Source: Janibacter alkaliphilus
GTDB lineage: Bacteria; Actinomycetota; Actinomycetes; Actinomycetales; Dermatophilaceae
Assembly: GCF_013408565.1 (NCBI RefSeq)
Contig: NZ_JACBZX010000001.1
Location: 1,364,001-1,428,000 of the forward strand
Length of the DNA: 64,000 nt
Direction: 5' to 3'
In this document: piece by piece, positions 1-7,770 of the stretch
Layout of the letters: each line of letters begins with the position of its first letter
Position numbering within the stretch: the first letter of the stretch is position 1
Notes under the pieces: generated by a model
Databases searched by the model: none
Told to the model about the DNA's origin: nothing
What the model saw: the letters and a program-made list of their open reading frames with translations, nothing else
Made by a program: the position numbers and the translations under genes

Positions 1-1104
1 CGCCCGATCGCCCGGCCCGGCTGGATCGACGCCGTGCAGGCCGACACCACCGCCGACCTGCCCCGGCCCGAGGGCGAGCAGATCGCCCAGACCGTGCTCG
101 ACCTGCTCGCCTCGCCGAACCTCTGCGACAAGAGCTGGATCACCGAGCAGTACGACCGGTACGTGCGCGGCAACACCGCCCAGGCCATGCCCTTCGACGC
201 CGGCGTGGTCCGGGTGGACGAGTCCACCGGCCTCGGGGTCGCTCTGGCCACCGACGGCAACGGCCGCTACGGCCGGCTCGACCCCTACGCCGGGGCCCAG
301 TCCTCGCTGGCCGAGTCCTACCGCAACGTCGCCACCAGCGGCGCCCTGCCGCTCGCCGTCACCGACTGCCTCAACTTCGGCTCGCCCGAGGACCCGGGCG
401 TGATGTGGCAGTTCCAGCGGGCGGTCGAGGGGCTCTACGACGCCTGCCTCGAGCTGGGCATCCCGGTCACCGGCGGCAACGTCTCCTTCTACAACCAGAC
501 CGGCGAGACGGCGATCCACCCCACCCCGGTCGTCGGCGTGCTCGGCGTCCTCGACGACGTGCGCCGCGCCGTGCGCTCCGGCTTTCCCGCCGCCGGCGAG
601 GTCGTCCTCCTCCTCGGCGAGACCCGCGACGAGCTCGACGGCAGCGAGTGGGCGAAGGCGGTGCACGGTCACCTCGGCGGCACCCCGCCGCGGGTGGACC
701 TGGCCGCCGAGAAGGCCCTGGCGGACCTCTTCGTCGAGGCCGGCCGGGCCGGTCTGCTCACCAGCGCCCACGACCTCTCCGACGGCGGTCTGGCGGTGGG
801 GCTGGCCGAGTCGGTGATGACCCACGGCGTCGGTGCCTCGATCGACCTCGCCTCGGTGGGCGGGGACGGGCTCGACGACGCCACCGCTCTGCTCAGCGAG
901 AGCGGCGCCCGGGCGCTGGTGACCGTCGCCGGCGAGGCCGACGTGGCGACCCTGCTGGGGATCGCCGCCACCTACGGGGTGCCGATCACCCGGCTGGGCA
1001 CCACCGACGGGGATCGCTTGCGGGTCAAGGGAACTCGTGGGCTGACCGTCGAGGAGCTGCGTGCCGCGCACACCGGCACGATGCCGCGCTACTTCGCGTC
1101 CTGA
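1..1104 (+). CDS. purL: phosphoribosylformylglycinamidine synthase subunit PurL, C-terminal part
   Basis: Catalyses ATP- and glutamine-dependent conversion of FGAR to FGAM in de novo purine synthesis. The reading frame is open from the first base, so the N-terminal half lies upstream of the window; 367 residues are visible. Recognisable PurL segments include the substrate/ATP-binding stretch with TDCLNFG and GVMWQF, the GNVSFYNQT loop, and the second AIRS-like domain with the AHDLSDGGLAVGLAE segment (base 765 onward). The protein ends SRYFAS-like at a TGA followed by a terminator hairpin. purF and purM lie 6-9 kb downstream, as in many actinobacterial purine clusters. Identification is secure; only the start is missing. 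Confidence 0.96.
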   Translation, partial: RPIARPGWIDAVQADTTADLPRPEGEQIAQTVLDLLASPNLCDKSWITEQYDRYVRGNTAQAMPFDAGVVRVDESTGLGVALATDGNGRYGRLDPYAGAQSSLAESYRNVATSGALPLAVTDCLNFGSPEDPGVMWQFQRAVEGLYDACLELGIPVTGGNVSFYNQTGETAIHPTPVVGVLGVLDDVRRAVRSGFPAAGEVVLLLGETRDELDGSEWAKAVHGHLGGTPPRVDLAAEKALADLFVEAGRAGLLTSAHDLSDGGLAVGLAESVMTHGVGASIDLASVGGDGLDDATALLSESGARALVTVAGEADVATLLGIAATYGVPITRLGTTDGDRLRVKGTRGLTVEELRAAHTGTMPRYFAS

Positions 1105-1157
1105 GCGCCTGAGCAGTCAGCAGGCTCCGTTCCCCAGCGTCAGGATCTCGCCCGGGC

Positions 1158-1200
1158 ACGACGAAGCCCCCGCCGATCACGGCGGGGGCCTTCGTGCTGG
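1158..1200 (+). terminator. rho-independent-like hairpin after purL
   Basis: Arms at 1161-1174 and 1181-1195 form a GC-rich stem (ACGAAG-CCCCCGCC against GGCGGGGG-CTTCGT) with one bulged base and a 6-base loop. No T-run follows, which is usual for terminators in this very GC-rich background. It sits 57 bases after the purL stop. Confidence 0.8.
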
Positions 1201-1211
1201 GTGTCTGAGGT

Positions 1212-1304
1212 TCAGCCCCGCAGGTGCTCGATCGGGGCCCAGCTACGACCGAGGTCACGGACGAGTCGGGTGCTGCTGCGGAGGGCGTTGGACAGAGCGG
1301 TCAT
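1212..1304 (-). CDS. small unknown protein, 30 aa, divergent to the LysR gene
   Basis: An ATG frame at 1304 is preceded by AGAAAGGTGG, a strong Shine-Dalgarno about 6 bases from the start. It encodes a 30-residue basic peptide that begins MTALSNALRSSTRLVRDLG and ends in WAPIEHLRG, stopping at TGA 1212. It has no membrane segment. It points away from the LysR-family gene, sharing the region 1305-1411 that carries an inverted repeat, so it may be that regulator's target. I do not recognise a family. Support is the ribosome site plus position; it is too short for codon statistics. Confidence 0.5.
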   Translation of the reverse strand: MTALSNALRSSTRLVRDLGRSWAPIEHLRG

Positions 1305-1369
1305 TGTGGAACCACCTTTCTGCTGGTCGGTGACTGACAGGTACTACTCTGACCGAGTTTTTCTGTAAG

Positions 1370-1387
1370 CACAAGCGCATATTTGTG
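1370..1387. promoter_or_regulatory. inverted repeat, possible LysR operator
   Basis: CACAA at 1370-1374 and TTGTG at 1383-1387 form a dyad with an 8-base centre, in an unusually AT-rich stretch (1350-1400) between the divergent small ORF and the LysR gene. LysR proteins typically bind such interrupted dyads near their own promoter. The assignment rests on position only. Confidence 0.4.
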
Positions 1388-1411
1388 AACGATATGTGTA
1401 AGGTGTGCTTC

Positions 1412-2374
1412 ATGTTCTCGCCCGAGCACCTCGTCTCGCTCAAGGCCGTCGTCCAGGAGGGCACGGTGCTCGCCGCGGCCGACCAGCTCGGCCTCTCGCC
1501 CTCGGCGATCAGCCAGCAGCTCTCCCGGCTGCAGAAGGAGGTCGGCCAGCCGGTGCTCGTGCGCCAGGGTCGGGGCCTGGTCCCCACCGACGCGGCCGCG
1601 ATCCTCGTCCAGGTCGCCGACGAGATGCAGTACCTCGAGGAGACCGCCCGCGCCGAGCTGGACCGGCTCGGCAGCGAGGTCGCCGGTCGGCTGACCTGGG
1701 CGTCCTTCCCCACCGCCCTGGTCGGGCTGCTCGCCCCGGCCTCGGCGCTGCTGCGCGAGCGGCACCCAGCGCTGATCCTCACCTTCCACGAGCTGGAGGC
1801 CGACCTCTCGCTGGAGCCGCTGCGCCGCGGCGACGTCGACGTCGCCGTGGTGCACGACTGGACGGACGCCCACTTCACCCTCCCGGAGGGGCTGCGTGCC
1901 GGGGTGCTCGGCACCGACATCGTCGACCTCGTCGCCCCGGCCGACCACGGGCTGTCGCTGCGCGACGGGGCGGTCGACCCGGACGGGCTCGACGGGCAGA
2001 GCTGGATCGACGACACCCCCGGCGTCTTCAGCGACTGGCTGCTCTCCGCGCTGCACACCCGCGGCCTGGACTACCGGATCGCCGCCCAGGTCGACCACTA
2101 CGCCGGCAAGCTCGCCCTCGTCGCGGCCCGGGTGGGCATCGGCCTGGTGCCCCGGCTGGGCCGGCCGGACCTGCCCGAGGGCATCGTGGCGCTGCCGCTG
2201 CGGGATCCGCCGACCCGCCGGATCATGGTGGTCCACCGCGAGGCCAGCCTGCGTCGGCCGGCGGTCGAGGCGGCGGTCGACGCCGTCCGCGAGGTATGGG
2301 CCCTCGACGACGAGCTCACGCCGCCGGTCGAGCTGCCCGCCGCCGGGCCCGGCGGTCCGCGACCAGGGCTGTGA
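1412..2374 (+). CDS. LysR-family transcriptional regulator
   Basis: 320-residue regulator. The N-terminal winged helix-turn-helix is clear: FSPEHLVSLKAVVQEGTVL, then AADQLGLSPSAISQQLSRL and LVRQGRGLVPT. The rest matches the two-lobed substrate-binding domain, with LEPLRRGDVDVAVVHDW near residues 135-151. I chose ATG 1412 because AAGGTG lies 6-11 bases upstream and the protein then begins directly with the HTH domain; an earlier in-frame start at 1385 would add nine residues and has no ribosome site. The ligand is unknown. Its last 59 bases overlap the tail of the MFS gene on the opposite strand. The divergent 30-aa ORF is a candidate target. Confidence 0.9.
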   Translation: MFSPEHLVSLKAVVQEGTVLAAADQLGLSPSAISQQLSRLQKEVGQPVLVRQGRGLVPTDAAAILVQVADEMQYLEETARAELDRLGSEVAGRLTWASFPTALVGLLAPASALLRERHPALILTFHELEADLSLEPLRRGDVDVAVVHDWTDAHFTLPEGLRAGVLGTDIVDLVAPADHGLSLRDGAVDPDGLDGQSWIDDTPGVFSDWLLSALHTRGLDYRIAAQVDHYAGKLALVAARVGIGLVPRLGRPDLPEGIVALPLRDPPTRRIMVVHREASLRRPAVEAAVDAVREVWALDDELTPPVELPAAGPGGPRPGL

Positions 2375-3557
2375 GCAGCGCCAGCCCGGCCATCGCCGAG
2401 CCCACCCACAGCGGCGAGGTGTAGCCCAGGCCGGCGCTGATGGTCATTCCGCCGATCCAGGCGCCGATGGCGTTGCCGAGGTTGAAGGCACCGATGTTCG
2501 CGCCCGAGGCCAGCGTCTGGGCCTCGCCGGCCCACCGCATCACCCGGGTCTGCAGCGGCGGCACGGTGGCGAAGCCGACCGCGCCCATGGCCACCAGCGA
2601 CAGCACGGTCAGCGCCTGCGAGCCGGCGGTCAGGGCGAAGCCGGCGAGCACCAGCGTGAGCAGGGCCAGGGTGAGGGTGATCGTGCCGGAGACCGACCGG
2701 TCCGCGCCGCGGCCGCCGAGGATGTTGCCCACGACCAGCCCGCCGCCGAAGAGCACGAGCAGCCACGGGACGGTCGAGGCGGCGAAGCCGGAGACCCCGG
2801 TGAGGGTGTAGGCGATGTAGGTGAAGGCGCCGAACATGCCGCCGAAGCCGAGCACGGTGATGAGCAGCGACAGCCAGACCTGCGGCTCGCGGAAGGCGCC
2901 GGCCTCCTGCCGCAGCGATGCCGTGGACCGCCCGCCGGCCTCGCGGGGGACCAGCGTCGCGATGGCCACGAGGGCGACGACACCGATGGCGGTGATCGCC
3001 CAGAAGGTCGAGCGCCAGCCGAGCTGCTGGCCCAGCAGCGTGCCGAAGGGGACGCCGAGGACGTTGGCCGTGGTCAGGCCGGTGAACATGACGGCGATCG
3101 CGGCCGCCTTGCGGGCCGGGCTGACGAGGGAGGCCGCGACGACCGAGCCGATGCCGAAGTAGGCGCCGTGGCAGAGCGCGGCGACGACCCGGCCGGCGAG
3201 CATGACCTCGTAGGTCGCGGCGACCGCCGAGAGGGTGTTGCCGGCGATGAAGAGGACCATGAGCGCGAGCAGCACCTGGCGCCGGGGGAAGCGGGTGACC
3301 GCCGCGGTGACCAGCAGCGCGCCCACCGCGACCGAGAGGGCGTAGCCGGAGATGAGCCACCCGGCGGTCGCCTCGTCCACGCCGAAGTCACCGGCGACGT
3401 CGGGCAGCAGCCCGGCGATGACGAACTCGGTGAGGCCGATCCCGAAGCCGCCCAGGGCGAGGGCGAGCAGCCCGGCGGGCAGTCCTCCGGGGAGCCGGCG
3501 CGCCGGGGCGGACTCTTCTTCGGGCGCAGATAGAGAGCGTGTGCAAGTAGTTGTCAT
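2316..3557 (-). CDS. MFS efflux transporter, DHA1 type
   Basis: 413-residue major facilitator with 12 predicted hydrophobic helices and a cytoplasmic, Arg-rich C-terminus. The typical 12-TM drug:H+ antiporter features are visible: LTEFVIAGLLPDVA in helix 1, AGWLISGYALSVAVGALL in helix 2, and FPRRQVLL in the loop between helices 2 and 3. The substrate is not predictable. The ATG at 3557 lies inside a perfect 10-bp inverted repeat (3537-3546/3572-3581), so the divergently encoded MarR protein probably represses it. No Shine-Dalgarno precedes the start, suggesting a leaderless mRNA. The 3' end overlaps the LysR gene by 59 bases tail to tail. Confidence 0.9.
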   Translation of the reverse strand: MTTTCTRSLSAPEEESAPARRLPGGLPAGLLALALGGFGIGLTEFVIAGLLPDVAGDFGVDEATAGWLISGYALSVAVGALLVTAAVTRFPRRQVLLALMVLFIAGNTLSAVAATYEVMLAGRVVAALCHGAYFGIGSVVAASLVSPARKAAAIAVMFTGLTTANVLGVPFGTLLGQQLGWRSTFWAITAIGVVALVAIATLVPREAGGRSTASLRQEAGAFREPQVWLSLLITVLGFGGMFGAFTYIAYTLTGVSGFAASTVPWLLVLFGGGLVVGNILGGRGADRSVSGTITLTLALLTLVLAGFALTAGSQALTVLSLVAMGAVGFATVPPLQTRVMRWAGEAQTLASGANIGAFNLGNAIGAWIGGMTISAGLGYTSPLWVGSAMAGLALLTALVADRRARRRAARPAA

Positions 3558-3600
3558 GACTCGCAAAGTAGTTGCACACGCGGCTTGTTGCAAGTTGTTG
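3537..3600. promoter_or_regulatory. MarR-type operator between divergent MFS and MarR genes
   Basis: GCGTGTGCAA at 3537-3546 is mirrored perfectly by TTGCACACGC at 3572-3581. Inside and beside it are repeated CAAGTAGTTG-like words (3544-3553, 3564-3574, 3590-3599). TATCGT at 3602-3607 lies 7 bases before the MarR ATG and looks like a -10 box. The arrangement fits autoregulation plus repression of the transporter. Confidence 0.65.
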
Positions 3601-3614
3601 GTATCGTGAGCCGC

Positions 3615-4079
3615 ATGGGAATCGCCGATGACGCCGTCGAGGTGCGCGCCCACGGCTGGCGCACCCTGGCCGCGCTGCACGGGCACATCGAGTCGGCCAT
3701 GGAGCGTGAGCTGCAGGCCGAGCACCAGCTCTCCGTGGTGGAGCTGACCGTGCTCGACGCGCTCGACCGCCAGCACGGATGGCACATGCGGATGGCTCAG
3801 CTCGCCCGCGCCGCCGCCCTCTCCAGCAGCGCGACCACGCGGCTGGTCACCCGGCTCGAGGACCGCGGGTTCCTCGCCCGGATCCTCTGCGACGACGACC
3901 GGCGCGGGATCTACACCGAGCTGACCCCGGCCGGCCGGGCGGCGCTGCACGCGGCGCGACCGACGCACGACCGGGTGCTCGCCGCGGCCCTCGACGAGGC
4001 CGCCGAGCAGCCGGAGCTGGCCCCGCTCGTCGAGGCGCTGCACGCCCTTCCCTCTGCTCCGACGCCGACCCGTGCCTGA
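3615..4079 (+). CDS. MarR-family transcriptional regulator
   Basis: 154-residue winged-helix repressor. Recognisable features are LSVVELTVLDAL, the recognition region AALSSSATTRLVTRLEDRGFLAR and the wing residues DDDRRGIYTELTPAGR. ATG 3615 was chosen because it follows TATCGT by 7 bases, as other apparently leaderless genes here do; GTG 3606 is an in-frame alternative. It is divergent from an MFS exporter with shared operator repeats, so it most likely represses that exporter until it binds a small ligand. Its TGA overlaps the GTG of the following HAD gene by eight bases. Confidence 0.88.
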   Translation: MGIADDAVEVRAHGWRTLAALHGHIESAMERELQAEHQLSVVELTVLDALDRQHGWHMRMAQLARAAALSSSATTRLVTRLEDRGFLARILCDDDRRGIYTELTPAGRAALHAARPTHDRVLAAALDEAAEQPELAPLVEALHALPSAPTPTRA

Positions 4080-4761
4080 GCGGCCGCCGCTCCGGCCGGA
4101 GCTGGTGATCTTCGACTGCGACGGGGTGCTCGTGGACAGCGAGCGGCTCAACGTGCAGACCTGGCGCGGGATGATGACCGACCTCGGGATCGACCTCAGC
4201 GACCGGCAGATCGTCGAGACCTTCGTCGGCAAGGCGTACGCCGACAACCGGGTGACCATGCAGGAGATGACCGGCGCGGTGCCCGACCCGGAGTGGGAGC
4301 GTCGCTGGCGGGCCGAGTTCCGCCGCAGCCACGAGCGGCTGGAGCCGATCGCCGGGATCCGCGGCGCGGTGGAGGCGCTGGTCACCGACGGGGCGCGGGT
4401 CTCGGTCGCCTCCGGCTCGCTGCTCTCGGCGATCGCCTTCAAGCTCGAGCGCACCGGGCTGGTGGACCTCTTCGCCGAGGAGGCCCGCTTCAGCGCGGAG
4501 CAGGTCGAGCGCGGCAAGCCGGCGCCCGACGTCTTCCTGCTGACCGCCCGCACCCTCGGGGCCGCACCGGAGCGGTGCGTCGTCGTCGAGGACAGCGCCG
4601 CCGGGGTGCGGGCCGGGCGCGCCGCTGGGATGCCGGTCGTCGGCTACGCCAGCGACATGACCCCGGCCGGGTGGCTGGACGAGGCGGACGTGGTGATCGA
4701 CGACATGCGCGACCTACCGGCCGCGGTCGCCGCGCTACCGGCGACCGCGCGCGCCCGCTGA
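4072..4761 (+). CDS. HAD-superfamily hydrolase, beta-phosphoglucomutase-like
   Basis: 229-residue subfamily IA HAD phosphatase/phosphomutase. All four motifs are present: DCDGVLVDSE (D15, D17 catalytic), SVASGS, the lysine in RGKPAPDVF, and VVVEDSAAG with acidic Mg2+ ligands. The helical cap lies between motifs I and II. The substrate is likely a sugar phosphate, but nothing in the neighbourhood fixes it. GTG 4072 overlaps the MarR stop, so the two genes are translationally coupled; a functional link to MarR/MFS control is not shown. Confidence 0.9.
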   Translation: MPERPPLRPELVIFDCDGVLVDSERLNVQTWRGMMTDLGIDLSDRQIVETFVGKAYADNRVTMQEMTGAVPDPEWERRWRAEFRRSHERLEPIAGIRGAVEALVTDGARVSVASGSLLSAIAFKLERTGLVDLFAEEARFSAEQVERGKPAPDVFLLTARTLGAAPERCVVVEDSAAGVRAGRAAGMPVVGYASDMTPAGWLDEADVVIDDMRDLPAAVAALPATARAR

Positions 4762-4802
4762 ACCCTCAGCGACCGGCGACCGTGCGCGCTCGCTGAACCG
4801 GC

Positions 4803-5609
4803 TCAGCGCACCCGCCACGACCCGGGGTCCGGCGCCGGCGGGGACTCCGCGCCGGCCCCGTCGGTCAGCGACGTCGCGCCGCCGAGCCGCCGCCGCAGCG
4901 CCCGCCCGCCGAGGACCCCCGACGGGAAGGGCCAGCGCCGCACCTGGCGCGAGATCTCGTCGAGGTCCAGCGGACCGCGGCGGCCGGCCAGCACCGTGTT
5001 GCCGTAGCGGCGCCCCTTGAGCACGTCGTTCATCGCGACCATCGCCACGTCGCCGTCTGCGCCCAGCGCGTCGCTCATCCCGGCGACCACCCGGGCCACG
5101 TGCCGCAGACCCGGCTCGTCGGGGATGTTGAGCAGCATCAGGCCGCCGGGGCGCAGCACCCGCACCACGTCCTGCAGGAACTCCACTGTCTGCAGCTCTG
5201 CCGGCACCCGCCCGTCGGCGAAGGCATCGACCACGAGCACGTCGGCCGAGCCGCCCTTCAGCCCGGCGACGCCCGCCCGACCGTCGAGCGGCCGGACCCG
5301 GATGCGGTGCCCCCGTGGCAGCGGCAGCGCCTCGCGCACGGTCGCGGTGAGCCGTTCGTCGGGCTCGAGGACGATCTGCGGCGAGCCGGGGCGGGTCGCG
5401 TGGATCCACCGGGGGAGGGAGAGCCCGGCCCCGCCGACGTGGGTGATCGCGACCGGGCCGTCGGTGCTCGCGTCGATGACCGCCGCCAGGTGTTGGACGT
5501 ACTCGAAGTGCAGCGCCTCCGGGTCGTCGAGGTCGACATAGCTCTGCGGGTGCCCGTCGAGCATCACGGTGACCCCGCCGTGCTCGTCGGGGCGCAGCTC
5601 GATGCTCAC
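4803..5609 (-). CDS. spermidine synthase-like methyltransferase-fold protein
   Basis: 268 residues with a class I Rossmann fold. ITHVGGAGLSLPRWI is the nucleotide-binding loop, PQIVLEPDERL ends in the acidic residue of strand 2, and VVDAFADGRVPAEL is the strand 4 / catalytic region seen in spermidine synthase homologues. Such proteins (no membrane segment, no obvious AdoMet-decarboxylase partner) are common in actinobacteria, and true polyamine synthesis is not assured. The GTG at 5609 is preceded by GGAAGG nine bases away; a 304-residue frame from further upstream lacks a ribosome site and starts with low-complexity Arg/Asp residues, so I rejected it. Confidence 0.8.
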   Translation of the reverse strand: MSIELRPDEHGGVTVMLDGHPQSYVDLDDPEALHFEYVQHLAAVIDASTDGPVAITHVGGAGLSLPRWIHATRPGSPQIVLEPDERLTATVREALPLPRGHRIRVRPLDGRAGVAGLKGGSADVLVVDAFADGRVPAELQTVEFLQDVVRVLRPGGLMLLNIPDEPGLRHVARVVAGMSDALGADGDVAMVAMNDVLKGRRYGNTVLAGRRGPLDLDEISRQVRRWPFPSGVLGGRALRRRLGGATSLTDGAGAESPPAPDPGSWRVR

Positions 5610-5761
5610 CTGCCCAGCCTTCCAGACCCTGTCGTGGCGCCGTTCGACGCGTCGATCGGCACGAGCATCGTCCCGGTCGGACGGTGGTGCGCGCACGTCG
5701 ACGCCGCAGACGCTCACCTTCGTCCCACCCGCTCGGCTTGCACGGTGAGCGGATCCAGCTG

Positions 5762-5826
5762 CCTAGGGGGTTGAGGTGAAGGGGAGGGGCGGGGGGCGGG
5801 GGCGGGAGGTGGGGGAGGATGGGTGG
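5762..5826 (+). repeat. G-rich purine tract before the sterol-carrier gene
   Basis: About 60 bases almost without C or T carry at least five runs of four or more G (AGGGGAGGGGCGGGGGGCGG and continuing to 5815). It ends in GGGAGGAT, which serves as ribosome site for GTG 5827. The strand could form a G-quadruplex in DNA or in the 5' leader. Confidence 0.6.
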
Positions 5827-6189
5827 GTGCCTGCGAGACGCCGAACCGACCCCGCCGACGGGCGCGCCGCCCTGGAGGCCTGGCGGGCCGACCCGGCCGG
5901 GGCAGACCGGCGCACCCGGGCGACCGCGGTGCGCTGGACCACCGACGAGCTCGCCGAGCGGGCCCCGGGCCGCAGCGTCGAGGTGCGGGTGCCGCCCTTC
6001 GCCGCCGTGCAGTGCATCGACGGGCCGGTGCACCGGCGGGGCACCCCGCCGGCGGTCGTCGAGACCGACGCCGCCACCTGGTTGGCGCTCGCCGTCGGCG
6101 ACCTCGCCTGGGGCGAGGCCGTCGCCTCGGGGTCGGTCGCGGTCAGCGGCGAACGGACCGACCTGGCCCCCTACCTCCCGCTGGCCTGA
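5827..6189 (+). CDS. sterol carrier family protein (SCP2-like)
   Basis: 120-residue protein of the small actinobacterial family annotated as sterol carrier family protein, commonly found near purF. Visible hallmarks: TRATAVRWTTDELAERAPG, VEVRVPPFAAVQCIDGP and the C-terminal WLALAVGDLAWGEAVASGSV preceding SGERTDLAPYLPL, which resembles the lipid-binding C-terminal strand/helix of SCP2-fold proteins. GTG 5827 follows GGGAGGAT. The biochemical role is unknown; ligand binding is inferred from the family name only. The upstream leader is extremely G-rich. Confidence 0.78.
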   Translation: MPARRRTDPADGRAALEAWRADPAGADRRTRATAVRWTTDELAERAPGRSVEVRVPPFAAVQCIDGPVHRRGTPPAVVETDAATWLALAVGDLAWGEAVASGSVAVSGERTDLAPYLPLA

Positions 6190-6201
6190 CCGGCAGGCGG
6201 G

Positions 6202-7269
6202 TCAGCGGCGCAGCGGAGCGAGCAGGGTGTCCATGTGCTCCATGAGCCGCACCGACTCGGCCAGCGGCATCAGCGGCGACTCGGTCTCGCCGGCCCGCAC
6301 CCGCAGCGCCACCTCGCACGCCTCGTGCCGCAGGCCGAGGTGCTGCTCGTCGGGGTCGGCGGGCAGCTCGTCGAGCACGTCACCGTCCGGGGCGACCAGC
6401 CGCACGGTCGTCGGCGTGTAGAAGTCCCCGTCCAGCTCCAGCCGGGCCGCGGTCCCGCACACCGTCGCCCGGGTCGGGGTGCGCGCCGACATGTCGGTGG
6501 ACAGCGACCCCAGCGCCCCGGACGGCCCGCGCACCGCGAAGGCGACCCGCGCGTCCACCCCGAGGTCGGTCGGGGTGGCCAGGCCGACCACCTCCTCGAT
6601 CCCGCCCAGGACCATCGCGGCGAAGGAGAGCGGGTACACCCCGAGGTCGAGCATCGCCCCGCCGGCCAGCTCCGGGTCGGCCAGCCGGCGCGGACCGCCC
6701 GGCCACAGCGGCTGACCGTGGTCGGCCAGCACCGTGCTCACCTCGCCGAGCAGACCCGAGGCCACCGCCTGCCGCACCACGTCGGTGTGCGGCAGGAAGC
6801 GGCTCCACATCGCCTCCATGCAGCAGAGCCCGGACTCCCGGACCAGGCCGGCCAGCTCCCGAGCCTGCGCCGCGTCCCGGGCGAAGGCCTTCTCGACGAG
6901 CACGTGCTTGCCCGCGGCCAGCGCCAGCCGGGCGTGCGCCAGGTGCTCGCTGTGCGGGGTCGCCACGTAGACCGCCTCGACCTCGGGATCGGCCACCAGC
7001 GCCTCGTAGGAGCCGTGCGCCCGGGCCTGCGGCACCCCGTAGGTGGTGGCCAGGTCGGCGGCCCGGGCCTGCTCCCGCGAGCCCACCGCGACGACCTGCT
7101 GCCGGGTGCTGCCCAGGGAGCGGATCATCTGCCCGGCGATCCACCCGGCGCCCAGCACGCCCCACCGCAGCCCGGGCACCTCGGCCGGGTCCGGTCGCCG
7201 CGACGCGGGCAGGGTCGCGCTCGTCGGCCCCGAGGTCGGCTCGATCTTGTCCGTGCTGCTCGCCTGCAC
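6202..7269 (-). CDS. Gfo/Idh/MocA-family oxidoreductase
   Basis: 355-residue NAD(P)-dependent dehydrogenase. The Rossmann motif GVLGAGWIAGQM lies near residues 38-49 after a 35-residue N-terminal extension; VYVATPHSEHLAHARLAL and GKHVLVEKAFARD give the conserved EK(P) segment, with Ala in place of the usual Pro. The C-terminal half is the alpha/beta substrate domain with AGGAMLDLGVYPL. The substrate is probably a sugar or cyclitol but cannot be named. GTG 7269 has AAGGAG six bases upstream. It is divergent from the next membrane-protein gene, with only 47 bases between. Confidence 0.9.
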   Translation of the reverse strand: MQASSTDKIEPTSGPTSATLPASRRPDPAEVPGLRWGVLGAGWIAGQMIRSLGSTRQQVVAVGSREQARAADLATTYGVPQARAHGSYEALVADPEVEAVYVATPHSEHLAHARLALAAGKHVLVEKAFARDAAQARELAGLVRESGLCCMEAMWSRFLPHTDVVRQAVASGLLGEVSTVLADHGQPLWPGGPRRLADPELAGGAMLDLGVYPLSFAAMVLGGIEEVVGLATPTDLGVDARVAFAVRGPSGALGSLSTDMSARTPTRATVCGTAARLELDGDFYTPTTVRLVAPDGDVLDELPADPDEQHLGLRHEACEVALRVRAGETESPLMPLAESVRLMEHMDTLLAPLRR

Positions 7270-7316
7270 CAGGTCTCCTTCCGACGGCTGCCCGGGCGGG
7301 TGCGACGATAGTCCTC

Positions 7317-7688
7317 GTGAGCACCCCGACCCGCCGCAGCCGACCCCGCCCCTGGCGCTTCATCGCCGTCGGCGGGATCCTCGGCTTCGTCGTCCTCGGG
7401 ATCCTCTCCATGCTCCGCCCGGACACCAACGAGGGCTTCGACGTCAGCTACGACCCGAGCGTCAGCCTCGGCTTCATGAGCCTCTTCGGGCTCTTCCTCG
7501 GCGCCCTGCTGGGTGCCCTGCTCGCCGCCCTGCTGGCGGTGCGCGCCGACCGCTCCGCCGAGCGCGCCGCCCGCGCCGAAGGGGTCGGGCAGGCTCCGGT
7601 CGACGACCGTCCCCGGGACCAGGACGCCGACCGGGGGGAGGCTGCCGACAGCGTCGACGCCGCTCCTCGGCGCGACGCCACCGACTGA
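7317..7688 (+). CDS. small two-helix membrane protein, unknown
   Basis: 123 residues with a basic N-terminus, a first hydrophobic helix at about 16-32 (FIAVGGILGFVVLGIL), a second at 51-75 rich in Gly/Leu/Ala, and a charged tail of about 45 residues. It sits 82 bases before purF, as comparable two-helix proteins do in related actinobacteria. No catalytic residues are evident. The GTG is preceded by GATAGT and no Shine-Dalgarno. I recognise no function. Confidence 0.75.
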   Translation: MSTPTRRSRPRPWRFIAVGGILGFVVLGILSMLRPDTNEGFDVSYDPSVSLGFMSLFGLFLGALLGALLAALLAVRADRSAERAARAEGVGQAPVDDRPRDQDADRGEAADSVDAAPRRDATD

Positions 7689-7770
7689 GCCGCCGCACGA
7701 GGCGCGTCTCACGCCGCCCGGCGCCACCCGGCGTTGTGGGCGAGCACCGTCCCTGTGGGATGATCGAGCC

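Noticed and set aside
5610..5717. Longer N-terminus of the spermidine synthase-like protein
   Set aside because: Low-complexity charged residues and no ribosome site, while GTG 5609 has GGAAGG.
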